64,000 nucleotides of DNA from assembly GCA_009830035.1 (NCBI GenBank), contig SZZY01000008.1, positions 154,650-218,649 on the forward strand, given 5' to 3'. Shown here one piece after another: positions 20,689 to 29,926 of this stretch (positions are counted from its first letter, which is position 1; each line of letters starts with the position of its first letter). The notes under the pieces are model-generated. The model searched no databases. It worked only from the letters and a program-made list of their open reading frames with translations, and was not told where the DNA came from. The stretch is from Pantoea sp. Eser (lineage in GTDB: Bacteria; Pseudomonadota; Gammaproteobacteria; Enterobacterales; Enterobacteriaceae). A program made the position numbers and the translations under genes.

Positions 20689-20943
20689 ATGAATATTCGA
20701 TTTTCTATAACCTGTTGCGCAATTATCACTCTAATAGCGAACTCACCTGCGTGGGCGGCTCCAAATCTCTCATTCAGACAACAAAATAGCGCGTACTTCG
20801 CTACAGCAACAAATTCTGAGGATAGAAGTTATAATTGTAGCGGTACAGTCACTGCGAGCTATTCTGATTATGGTGACCAAAAAACTTCAACGATTAATGT
20901 CAGTTATCCGGTTCCTGCGAAAGCTAACAACCGAGATGTTTGA
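20689..20943 (+). CDS. Small predicted secreted protein, unknown function
   Basis: 84 residues behind a near-perfect AAGGAGGAG ribosome site 5 bases before the ATG. A clear signal peptide (MNIRFSITCCAIITLIANSP, cut after AWA near residue 24) leads to a short serine/threonine/asparagine-rich mature part of about 60 residues with one Cys. The base composition is AT-rich compared with the housekeeping flanks, fitting acquired DNA. I do not recognise a family. A periplasmic or exported role is inferred from the signal peptide only. Confidence 0.6.
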   Translation: MNIRFSITCCAIITLIANSPAWAAPNLSFRQQNSAYFATATNSEDRSYNCSGTVTASYSDYGDQKTSTINVSYPVPAKANNRDV

Positions 20944-21350
20944 AATTGGCAGACATAATTTACTATATCCTTTTCACCGAATGTAAATTGCAGCTGACTG
21001 ACAGCATTGTTCTTGGTCAGGATTTTCAATCGTTTGATGATCGCCTTCGGCCATTAACACACGTCACTTTTACAATTTTTTTGGGTACATACATACAGAA
21101 ACATGAATCCATAATATCTTATTGCATCTATCAAATAATTAGGTTGGCATTAATGAATGCTCCCACCCCACTGAGCAACTTGCTAGACTCATCCCCCCCT
21201 GCGTAGCCTCAAAATCTGTCTGCCATCAATTGGGAAGTACAATAAGTGCGAGGTGGGGTGAGATTTAGTCAAACCCGTTATTAACAGGACGGTAAGCAAC
21301 TACTGGTCTACACCTATCAAGGAACACAAATGAATCAAAAATCAATGTCG
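20944..21350. other. Island spacer without clear genes
   Basis: About 400 AT-rich bases between the small secreted protein gene and the 3' end of the helicase gene. A plus-strand open frame (20940-21206) has no ribosome site and no recognisable content. No repeat or RNA gene is seen. Confidence 0.3.
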
Positions 21351-23531
21351 TCAAATACCGAGCGCGCGCCTGATGAAAGTCTGATCCGCGTGCCCCATTG
21401 ATAGACTCCAAATGTCATGAGTATCCCGAAGATACTGGCACAACTCATCCACATCAGCCTGGTCGGAAAATTCCAGCAAGTCTACTAGTCGGTTTAACGT
21501 TTGAATGGGAATACCAATTTCCTCCAAGGCACTGACACCTGGCGGTAAATGGAAACTCTCGAACGCCAATTTGACATGCGTGTAATCGACTTTGCTGCGG
21601 ATACCTCTCTTCAACGCTTGGTACTTGACTACATCCTCCATCAAGCCGAGAACCTTAGGTAGGGTGTAACCAAAGGTATTGGTAATGAGCTTCAAATCAT
21701 TGTTAAGGGCGATGGAAAGAGAGCGCTTCTCCTCTTCAGACACCCACTGTCGTGAGCGAATAATCTGACTTTTCACATATTCCGAATAGCTTGTCGCATT
21801 TAAATAGCCGGCAAGTTTAGCGACCATGACATCCGTAGGATTAACAGGGACTCCATTGCGACTAAACGTAGAGGGAACCAGTCTGGCAATAATCTTTGCA
21901 AAGGTCTTGAGGAAGTTTGTCGCCGGGGTCCAGTGAAACACCAGCGAGGCAAATTCGGTGTCGTCCATCATCTCGCACATGCTTTGCAGCACTTCGAGTT
22001 GCTCAACACGGAAGTACGAGTGCTTCTTAACAAGGTCGATGGAAACACGGTCTTTTATAAAAACCTCATCAAAGCGATCCTGTGAAAACTTGGACAAGTG
22101 GTCCGGTTGAACGCTGGCTAAGAGGTTGATTGGGGTATCGATGTCCTGAATACCGAGCGGAATATCTACTTCTTGATTGAGGTTGTCTTTCGGGATTTCT
22201 TCCAGGCAAAATATTTTGCCCACGAAGTGAACTCCCATGCGCCCGGCGCGCCCCTTGATGTTCCCATGGGTAAATTTGTCGATGCTGCGAGGCCCATCGC
22301 GGTTGTCGTAGATCACGACGTTTTTGGCGATAGTGTTGACACCTTCAATGATCGTGGAGGTGCAGAGTAAGAAGCGCAGTTTCCCAGCATTGAATTGGTC
22401 GGCTGTATATTGATGCAGCGCCTTCGGCAGAGCGCCAAAATGTAATCCGATACCGTTTCTGATTGCAACCGTGTAATCCCAGTCGGCATCGAACTCTTCA
22501 CTGACCCAGTCAACATGAGGACTCTCAGTCAGTGTGCCATGCCCGATCTTAATTAGCTCACGTGCCACCCGGCCGGCAACAGTTGGTGACTTGCAATAGA
22601 TGATCGTTGCGCCGATGCATGCGTGCGCGATCTCCGCCAGCGCGTTGAGCTTCGCTTCGTCGTCATTCGCTTTGATGCCCAACGTCTTGACATCTAGCGC
22701 GACCGTGTTGAAGTCGGTGGAAACGAAAGTGTGCGGATACCCAAGTCTTTCGAGGCCGCGAATGCTGTTAACGAACGGTCCAGTCAGGTAAAACTGCTTG
22801 GCGGCCTTAAGCAGCTTGCTCAAAGCAATGTTGAGCTCAACGACTCGCTCGTCCTGATGATCAATGCTCCCGCTTTTGAGTTGCCGGAACACCAACTTGT
22901 AAAAGTCGTCAATGACGAAGAGGTCGATGTCGACGATGTCGTCACGCTCGTTCACCCGCTCCTGCGTTAACACATAGACAGCCTGATCGGAATGGCACAG
23001 TTGGGAACTGTGGTGGATGATCTGATATCGGTCACCGAATCGCTCTTGCAACCGGCGACGGGTTTCGTCAGCAAGGGCCACTGTGGTAACAACCAGAACG
23101 AGCCGCTTCAAAGTTCCCATGCCGAGCAACGAATCGACGATTGCGCTTTTACCCATGCTTGTAGGTGCGCTCAGCACCACATTTTGACCTGACTTGAGCA
23201 GATCGAATATGCGGAACTGCATCGAATGGAAAACGTAACCATCCGAGAATGGCGTCCGGTACAGATCTAGCACCCTCAAATCGTCCGATGTCAGGTCGGT
23301 GAACTCCTTTTTGAGGTAAGGGAACAAACCTGATTTTCACACCATATTTTTTAAAATTGTGGTGTGCTCGGAAAACTTCTCGCGCGAATCAAGAGCAAGC
23401 ACGATTAAGTCCCGTCCCAGGTCATACGAAACTGGATTCGACAACAGCTTATTGACCGCAAACAGGTAATCGAACGATGAAAAGTCCTCACCCTACAGGC
23501 TGTGCTTCGCCTGTTCATAGACTTCCTTCAT
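21351..23531 (-). pseudogene. abpB: AbpB/HamB-like anti-phage superfamily 2 helicase, two in-frame stops
   Basis: ATG at 23531 overlaps the stop of the upstream nuclease gene (ATGA). The full frame is 726 residues but holds TAG at codon 13 (23493-23495) and TGA at codon 65 (23337-23339). Both lie before the helicase core, so a product from a later start (for example TTG at 23327, 658 residues) would keep all motifs. These are motif I SAPTSMGKS (about 121-129), motif II VIDDF (about 206) and motif VI NIKGRAGRMG. Length, partner and ssrA location recall YfjK/AbpB of the E. coli CP4-57 prophage and HamB of Hachiman. Such helicases work with a nuclease partner against phage. Confidence 0.7.
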
Positions 23532-25144
23532 ACGACCTCCCTCACCTTGTCATCAACCAATTTGGTTAACCGCTCAAGACTCGGAGCTGGATAGATGAAC
23601 ACGTGGACGCAAAGTTCCGCGAACGGCGAATCCTCGATAAGTTCAGCCGCGAATTTTTCGAACAGCACCGTCGTTTCCTTCTCTAGGTTATCCTCGAACC
23701 CCGGCGTTTCAGGATCGGTAAGCAGTTTCGAGTCGTAAGCCCACGAACAGGACAAATGTGAAGCGATCGAGGTGAGCGTCGAAAGGGTGGCTACCATCGA
23801 GTATTTCGTCAATGTCGTGGCGAAGCAGGTAGTTATCGTCTTTAATGTCGAGGATCTTTCTGCGTGCTGTATCGATGCAATCCGAAATGTCCTCGTACAA
23901 CCGATCCGTATCTCCGGCAATCTGACGGCAATGTCTATATCAGTCACCAATTCGCTGAAGCCAATCCAGAGCTGATCACCTTCTGGATCGCGGCGAACGA
24001 TGTGCACGTTTTCAAGAATTTTTTCGGCCCCTACTTTTTCCACGTATAGCATGCAGGGGATAGGCTGGCTTTCGTGGTGCTGCCGGATCGTTGCGTGCAA
24101 CAGCACTCGACCCAAGAATTCGCTGACGTCATGGAGCGATTTGAAGACGGATGTCTTTAGCCGTTCTCGTTTTTCAATGAATGTCAGTTTATGAATATCA
24201 GACATTTCTTTTGGTCGGAGAAAGACCTCATCCAACCATTGGCAGACATTATCCGCGATGTGCTTGTAGCGGTATTTCTTAAGCGAGTACTGCTGATGTG
24301 GAACCTGACCTTTACGCTTAGCGCAGACCGAAGCCATAGGCGCTCTGAATGGCGTAAGGATGTGGGGTAAGTCCCGTTTGACATAGATTTTGCGGCCTGA
24401 CCGAGATTGGTCATATTCGACACGCAGCTTGAACCACTCAAGTAGGTCTGGTCGAAAATAGGACTTGTCATCAGCACTGTGAATACGTCGAGAATGCTCG
24501 CCCTTGCGCGTCACGGTATCAAGGATGCGGCACCAAATGTCTTCGGCGACGGTTTCAGAACTGAGAATAACCCCATACAGATCCTGGGAGGCCAGCCGTA
24601 TGTTCTTGATCCCCAAGAGTTCTATTTCTCGCAGGGATGAAAATACTTCCCATGTAGCCGCATCGATCCAATCTGAAACGCTGATGCCTGAGGCTGTTAG
24701 GTAATTGTCTGTGCGTTTGTTGAGAGCGTCGATGAGTTCCTGTCTACCTAGCTTATCTGGGCGGGCGTTTGGGCTGATCGTTAAGAACTCAAGGGTTTTG
24801 TTGACCTTTTCCTCTGTGACGATGGAGTACCTACGGCCAAGGGCCGCGTCCGACTCACACTGCATTGATTTGTGCAAAATTGAACTGCAGGGGATCGTCT
24901 TTTTATCAGCACCTTTTGAATTCTGAACGATGTCCGAAATGTTTCAACGTGTTTTGCCGGTGCTTTTTACCTGAACGAAGTCGATGTATCCATCATATAC
25001 AATATCGATATCGTCTGTGACCTCGCAGCGAACACTGCGGATAGTCTTGTCACGAAGCATTCGGGTGACATGGTAAGCGGCTACGCAGTCCTGAAATAGG
25101 AAACCGTGCTTGGCGGCTACTCCGCCTGAATCGTTCGATTCCAT
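23528..25144 (-). pseudogene. abpA: AbpA-like protein: DUF4297 (Cap4-type) nuclease domain fused to a degenerate HamA (DUF1837) domain
   Basis: Reconstructed length is 538 residues. The N-terminus (GGVAAKHGFLFQDCVAAY; acidic residues 41-47 then Q58-V-K60) fits a DUF4297 dsDNA-nuclease domain. The C-terminal half aligns with the HamA/DUF1837 pattern (FLGRVLLH..., NVHIV, LWIGFSEL, VGYDSKLL after frame repair), but the usual D and GE-x-K catalytic residues are replaced (ENVH; IGFSEL at 23948-23971). Lesions are a TGA at codon 67 (24944-24946, probably Trp) and two compensating frameshifts near 23905 and 23735 that scramble about 55 residues. It is followed by the helicase gene with 4-base overlap. 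The nuclease role is inferred from the family. Confidence 0.7.
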
Positions 25145-25330
25145 TTAGACATCCGTGACAATTTTGTGAAAATTAAGAAGATTTTATGACACAGTCCAAT
25201 CGGATGACTGAATCATCACCAGTGATCTAAATACTTCACACCGTTCTCGGTCGCAGGTATCAAACTTTTCAGGACTCCATAAATATTGGAACCAGGAAGT
25301 CTAACTTGGTTATATAACATACTGTTCCAA
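25145..25330. other. Promoter region of the abpA-like gene
   Basis: AT-rich upstream region of the minus-strand nuclease/helicase pair, bordered on the far side by an IS remnant. No clear operator is seen. Confidence 0.3.
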
Positions 25331-25570
25331 CTCACGTAAGGTGGACACAGCCCTAAGCGAGGTTCTGGTTTTCAAATTGTTCAAGGCTGAGACCGCCATA
25401 GGCACTATGGCACCGCCAGCGATTGTAATCACACTTGATATAATAAAACACAGTTGCGCGCATTATTTCCTGGTTGGCAGGATCATATCTCAATGTCCTT
25501 TTGAGCAATGTCAACATCGAGTGTTCATGGCTTTCTATGTTGTTGATACCTTGCCCCTCCAGACCCCACT
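25331..25570 (-). mobile_element. IS3-family transposase C-terminal remnant
   Basis: On the minus strand the segment ending at 25353 reads [20 protein letters not shown] then [16 protein letters not shown], the typical end of IS3-group OrfB (YI-x-YNR-x-R-HS-x-x-GG-S-P-E-x-FE). It is followed by an outer end GGCTGTGTCCACCTTACG. Only about the last 80 codons remain and there is no second end, so the element is dead. It sits right beside the DUF262/DUF1524 gene stop. Confidence 0.7.
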
Positions 25571-25572
25571 CA

Positions 25573-27388
25573 TCATAGCTCATCATATATTGCTTGTTTT
25601 AGACTCTCGGCCCGCTCCGTTTCGGCATAGAATTTTTTCTTATCTGCAGAAGAATAATTACTGAGTCTCGAGTTGCTGCTTGGTGAGATCAGGCAGAGGT
25701 TACCGAAACGATGGACATCATCCCCCATTTTGTTTGCGCCAGAGGGATCGGTTTGAGGAAAGTAGTGCTCAACCGACGTTCGACTCGGTGAAAACTGAAA
25801 ACCTTCAAAGTGCTTCTTAATATCGATATTATTAAGCCCCTTACCATCGAATGATTGACCAGCAGTAAGATCGCGCCACAAACGATAATCGAGCAAATCG
25901 AACACAAAGTTCTGCACTCCGGTACCACGATGCAGAGCTTCGACACTGAATTGTTCCTTTTCACCACAAATCTCAGACAGGAACTCATGGCTGAGTTGCT
26001 CAAGTGCACTGAGATAAGCCTTTCCCTCAACGTTCAGCTCGTCTAATGCCAGAGTATTTAAAATGGCTAGCGAGCGATTGAGCCATCGCTTGTAAACATA
26101 GGCTGGGTGCGAGACATGAAACATCGACAAGATCATCGCCAGTTGTTTGTTTAAACCAGACAGTTCATCGTTGTCGAAAGAGTTGTTATAGCTAAAGCTC
26201 GAATTCCTATATCTGTCATAGTACTCAAGCGTCAGCAGGCTCCACCTTTCATCCTGATCGCGCTTAATGATATAGCGGTCAAACAAGATTCTAAACTTCA
26301 GCAGGTGGAAGGCGAACAGAGTAATTTTTTCCCTGTCATTTTTTATGACCTCAAAGGCCTGAAGTAGTTTTTTGTCATCTAGAGAAACCTCATCATCCAC
26401 TGTCACTTTGAGCACATACAGTAAGAAGTTGGAGAAATCGATAATCGAATCAAACCGCTGCTCTTTTGCTTTTTCATCGTCATCATCACTGTGATGAAAG
26501 CGTCGATTCTTGATAATACTCACAAGGGTAGGCTTGTCGCCTGTGTCACCATTGGTACCTATCGCGCATTTGATCGCCTCAAAATCCGCAGGGAATCCTA
26601 ACCACTTTTCGCCAAATAACGCTTTGCGGGCCTCTGAGCTAAAGCCCAATTGCACATAGCGACTCATATCAGCCCAAGCATCCCATATTGCAGAAAAGCA
26701 ATTTCTTGTTGCATCTCCACCGTTGTAAACTGACATTAAATTCGCTTTCAACACCTCGTGTTTTTCTAGCTGCTCCCCCCCCCCCGATTATTCATGATCT
26801 CAAAGTAGTGATTGAGGTCGGTATCTTTTGGCACTGTAACTCGCAAAACAGTGACGTTCTTGAGCAGATACCAGCGAAAATTGGTGACATCTATGGTCTG
26901 GATCTTAAAGTAGCGTTCTATAATGGTAAACGCCGCATTGAAGATTCTTCTGGATCATTGCTGTGCGATTGTTGAAACAGGTTATGCAGCGTTCGTGCTG
27001 ATTTAGGACGGCTGTCGAAGTCGAGATTAAGGTGAAGCGAGGTTAAATCACGTGCGCTGTAGTGAGCAACTTTTTTTAAGTACGCCACCAAAATCGACAG
27101 AGTTGTGTGCCTTTGCTGACCATCGATAGTTTCATAGATCGCTGCACCGTGATGTGCGCTACCAGTGTTATCTCGCACATACACCACCAGGCTGCCTAGG
27201 AAGTATTTTCCCTCTTTTCTATACTCAGGCGCTTCAGCAGCATCTGCAATATCTCGAATAAGCTGCTCAATCTCCTGTGCGCCCCAGGCGTAGTTACGCT
27301 GATAAATGGGAATAACATAATGGCTATTAGCGCTGAATAACTGTTCGATGGTCAGCAAGGCCAAATCGTTACTCAGTGGCATGTACAT
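25573..27388 (-). pseudogene. DUF262-DUF1524 (GmrSD-like) restriction protein, split by two frame changes, one at an 11-G tract
   Basis: About 605 residues when repaired. The N-terminal DUF262 ParB-like nucleotidase has IPIYQRNYAW (26-35), a YFLGS strand and DGQQR (89-93). The C-terminal DUF1524 HNH-type nuclease has [26 protein letters not shown] and a following K. Frame change 1: one A is missing near 26946 (GAAGAATCTTC where GAA-GAA-ATC-TTC fits). Frame change 2: an 11-G run at 26775-26785, in the conserved [11 protein letters not shown] motif, where 9 or 12 G's would keep the frame. GmrSD-type enzymes cut modified phage DNA; the target here is unknown. It overlaps the upstream DUF262-only gene by 20 bases. 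Confidence 0.8.
26775..26785. repeat. Homopolymer tract of 11 G (minus strand) inside a nuclease gene
   Basis: Eleven consecutive C's on the plus strand within the DUF262-DUF1524 coding region. Length changes of one or two bases would switch the reading frame between the DUF262 domain and the HNH nuclease domain. Confidence 0.85.
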
Positions 27389-28715
27389 CTCCCTGCATTT
27401 GAGCGATTGAATCTTCTACGGGCTTGGCACTTTGAAAACGAATGTTTTCAAAGTGCTTTGGCTGAAAGCGAAGTATTTGTTGTGGGTGAATAGCTTTATC
27501 GAGAACTCTCAATAACCCTCTAGGCTCACGCGCATAGCCACCAACGCTATCCATGCCGATTTTTTGATAGTGCAACCGCAAGTAATAACTCCAGCAAAAG
27601 CATACTTTTGCTGCTTGAGTTAATTGTTTATCGCCAAACTTGTCGTAATAAGCCATCACCGCACACATAAAGAGATTTTTGATATACATATCCCCTTTGC
27701 GTGAACTGCCAGTGTAGTAGGTGTGTTTTAAGAAATCGCCAAGCAATGCGTTATCACCTTCAAATAGAATGTGATGAAGGGATATGTAATGCTGGATATA
27801 CTCAAAAAAACGTTTCAAGTTAATCGTCTTAATCATCACTTGATTAACTTGAAACGGATAGGGTTTGCTTTGCTTATCCCACTTCCTGGCAAGGTCATTA
27901 TTGTAATGCTCAATAGCGAAATCCATGGCGAGCATTGGTTGTACATAGTGGTAATCGGATGTGGATAGGTTAATGCCTTTGAACACATCAAGATTGTGGC
28001 GGCTGAACTGAACGCCATAATCGCCATCCAGCCATCGGCGCAGGCGGAACAAAAACTCGCCCATTATGAGATGAAGGATAGCGGAATCATCATCCGGACT
28101 GACACCTTGCTCCCACAGGCTGACGTGGTATAGCCGTTCCGCTTGCTCTGTTGCATCCATCATTTCGCGCAAATGGTATGCCTTTAGTAGGTCATGGGGT
28201 GCGAGAGCCTTGCCCCTGGCATTTTGCGATTCGAAAAACTGAAAGGCTTCGCTCAAATCATCGAGCATCACTTCGATCAGTTCACACTTGCTACAGACAA
28301 AGTGCAGCAATGATTTACGTTCGTCATCATTTAGTCCCACAAGGCGGTTATCAATGACCTTAGCACTGTGCCCAAGGTTATTGATGCTAACACCTGAAGC
28401 AAATGATTGTTCCAACAGGGGCGTTGAAAACTCACCACTCTGATCGAGCACTGAGCAAAGCATGGTTAAGGTCAGCAGGCGCTGCTGGCCATCAACGATA
28501 TCGAGCTCACCTGTATAAGCTGGCTTTAGCTTATCCCAGTACAACACCACAGTCCCAAGGCGGTAGCACTGTTTATTTTGGTGGGCTAATACATCATCAA
28601 TCAATTGATTGACGTGTTTTTGTTGCCATTTATAGGGGCGCTGGTATGGGGGAATAGCCAGATTCTGCTCAAGCAGCGCCCCAACGTTTTTTACCTGACA
28701 GGGTAGTGTTTCCAT
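27369..28715 (-). CDS. DUF262 family protein, partner of the DUF262-DUF1524 gene
   Basis: 448 residues, intact. DUF262 motifs IPPYQRPYKW (21-30), RLGTVVLYW and DGQQR (75-79) lead into the helical middle domain (FFESQNARGKALAPHDLLKAYH) with the same N-x-R-G-x-x-L-x-x-x-D/E-x-L-K-A signature as the partner. The HNH DUF1524 end is missing, replaced by a helical C-terminus. In known two-part GmrS/GmrD-like systems the DUF262 part binds and hydrolyses nucleotide to license cutting. Here both genes carry DUF262 and only the second the nuclease. The genes overlap by 20 bases, so they are co-translated. Confidence 0.85.
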   Translation of the reverse strand: METLPCQVKNVGALLEQNLAIPPYQRPYKWQQKHVNQLIDDVLAHQNKQCYRLGTVVLYWDKLKPAYTGELDIVDGQQRLLTLTMLCSVLDQSGEFSTPLLEQSFASGVSINNLGHSAKVIDNRLVGLNDDERKSLLHFVCSKCELIEVMLDDLSEAFQFFESQNARGKALAPHDLLKAYHLREMMDATEQAERLYHVSLWEQGVSPDDDSAILHLIMGEFLFRLRRWLDGDYGVQFSRHNLDVFKGINLSTSDYHYVQPMLAMDFAIEHYNNDLARKWDKQSKPYPFQVNQVMIKTINLKRFFEYIQHYISLHHILFEGDNALLGDFLKHTYYTGSSRKGDMYIKNLFMCAVMAYYDKFGDKQLTQAAKVCFCWSYYLRLHYQKIGMDSVGGYAREPRGLLRVLDKAIHPQQILRFQPKHFENIRFQSAKPVEDSIAQMQGDVHATE

Positions 28716-28717
28716 GA

Positions 28718-28810
28718 CTACAACGCCTGCTCAAAAATCGCATCTGTCAGTTGGAGTTGGCTCTGCAGGCTGGTTTTCAGATGGATTTTTAGTTTATCGC
28801 AGAAGTTCAT
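28718..28810 (-). pseudogene. Type I restriction specificity subunit (HsdS) C-terminal remnant
   Basis: 30 codons reading MNFCDKLKIHLKTSLQSQLQ then LTDAIFEQAL-stop. This resembles the extreme C-terminus of HsdS proteins (CDxLK-x-L...QxQL-x-L-x-DA-x-x-x-x-AL). The stop lies 2 bases before the DUF262 gene ATG. Upstream in another frame (about 28807-28908) a start-less piece GNIRITKKGGLTFLFG precedes it. No hsdM or hsdR remains in the window. Confidence 0.55.
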
Positions 28811-28961
28811 TGCTCATTTCCTTTTTTGTTGTAGGCAGATTCAAGTCCGAATAAAAATGTTAAGCCGCCTTTTTTAGTAATGCGAATATTACCGACGTCT
28901 ACATGAACCCCTTACACTGACTCGGTCTACTGTGCCGCGCGCCCTAATAGGTTAATAGCCG

Positions 28962-29111
28962 CTACACAACAGGCAATTCAAAACACTCCACCGGTTTCCC
29001 ATCCTGCATTTCTACCAGTAACCGTGCAGATTGCGACTACTCAGCCAACAATCCTTGTTGGAATTGCCCGAACGACAAATGGGCTTCTTCGATAGCCATC
29101 TTTTGCTGCAT
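28962..29111 (-). pseudogene. Small island ORF with in-frame TAG, unknown
   Basis: A 49-residue frame starting MQQKMAIEEAHLSFGQFQQG is interrupted by TAG at codon 25 (29037-29039) and continues QSARLLVEMQDGKPVECFEL to its end. The coding-like pattern continues across the stop. It resembles short P4-like element proteins, but I cannot name the family. Confidence 0.4.
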
Positions 29112-29121
29112 TAACGTAGTA

Positions 29122-29142
29122 GAAGTCCTGACAGCCCACAAG
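29122..29142 (+). repeat. Right copy of the island-bordering direct repeat
   Basis: GAAGTCCTGACAGCCCACAAG matches 19405-19425 at 19 of 21 bases and is followed by CTCCGTGCTTTTTT, like a degenerate copy of the ssrA terminator. It may mark the right end of the integrated element. Confidence 0.45.
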
Positions 29143-29376
29143 TCTTACGCCCTCCGTGCTTTTTTGTATCTGTATAACCTCCGTGGCCGAACACAGTGCT
29201 CTTCTCCGTTACCCCAGCAGACTAAAATCCCTGACCGCCATTTACCTCCCCTTCCCTCAACCCCAACACTCGATCTCACCTTTACAGCCCCGCCCAAACA
29301 CGAAATAATAACCCGGCTATCTGCGCCACCGAGCGCAGGCAGCACCTGAACGGAACCTCAACTTAGCGGACTCTTT

Positions 29377-29622
29377 ATGACTAACGACATTCCCCTCAAG
29401 TACTATGACGTCGCAGATGAGTATGCGACCGAATCCGCTAAGCCGGTGAGCGACGCAGAACGCACACCGCTTGCGCACTGCTTCCAGTTACTGATTACTC
29501 GTCTGATGAATAATGAAGAGATCAGTGAAGAATCGCAGCAGCAGATGGCCACTGAAGCGGGCATTGATGCTGAGCGTATCGATGAGATCGCAACCTTCCT
29601 TAACCAATGGGGTAACGAGTAA
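29377..29622 (+). CDS. ymjA: YmjA family (DUF2543) protein
   Basis: 81 residues ([20 protein letters not shown]) ending FLNQWGNE. It is closely similar along its whole length to E. coli YmjA, a small acidic cytoplasmic protein of unknown role. The intact frame shows the region outside the island is still under constraint. The E. coli genomic neighbourhood is different. Confidence 0.8.
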   Translation: MTNDIPLKYYDVADEYATESAKPVSDAERTPLAHCFQLLITRLMNNEEISEESQQQMATEAGIDAERIDEIATFLNQWGNE

Positions 29623-29926
29623 CCTTACCCGAACGCGCCGGGCAGGCGGCAGGTTACTAGGGTGACCTCACCCGCCCGAATCATACGTCATAAGCCGCGG
29701 CCGCGTACTGTCCCAGGCCAAGCCAACGCCACTTCTCTTTGCAATTGCGCAGTGAGCGCTTCCACACCCCCTGACCCGCTATTATCCCGGCGCCGTTTAG
29801 CGCTTCACCGTCTTGCTCTCTCACAGGCCAAAATTTATCATCCACACTTATATAATCTGCGCAGGCATTGTGCTTTACACTGTGCGCTGTAAAAAACTGA
29901 GTAGATAAACGATTAAACAGGCGGTA
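29623..29926. other. Non-coding region before the cold-shock-domain gene
   Basis: About 300 bases without convincing genes. An AT-rich stretch near 29838-29860 (ATCCACACTTATATAATCTGC) contains a good -10 box TATAAT for the downstream gene. Inverted GC-rich segments near 29636-29680 could end the ymjA transcript. Confidence 0.35.

Noticed and set aside
20940..21206. 88-codon plus-strand frame after the small secreted protein gene
   Set aside because: Poor start context and no protein-like features.
25353..25586. Separate 77-residue gene
   Set aside because: Its second half is the end of an IS3 transposase, so it is better described as an IS remnant.
29145..29349. Short overlapping frames on both strands
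   Set aside because: Low-complexity Pro/Gly-rich translation, no ribosome site.
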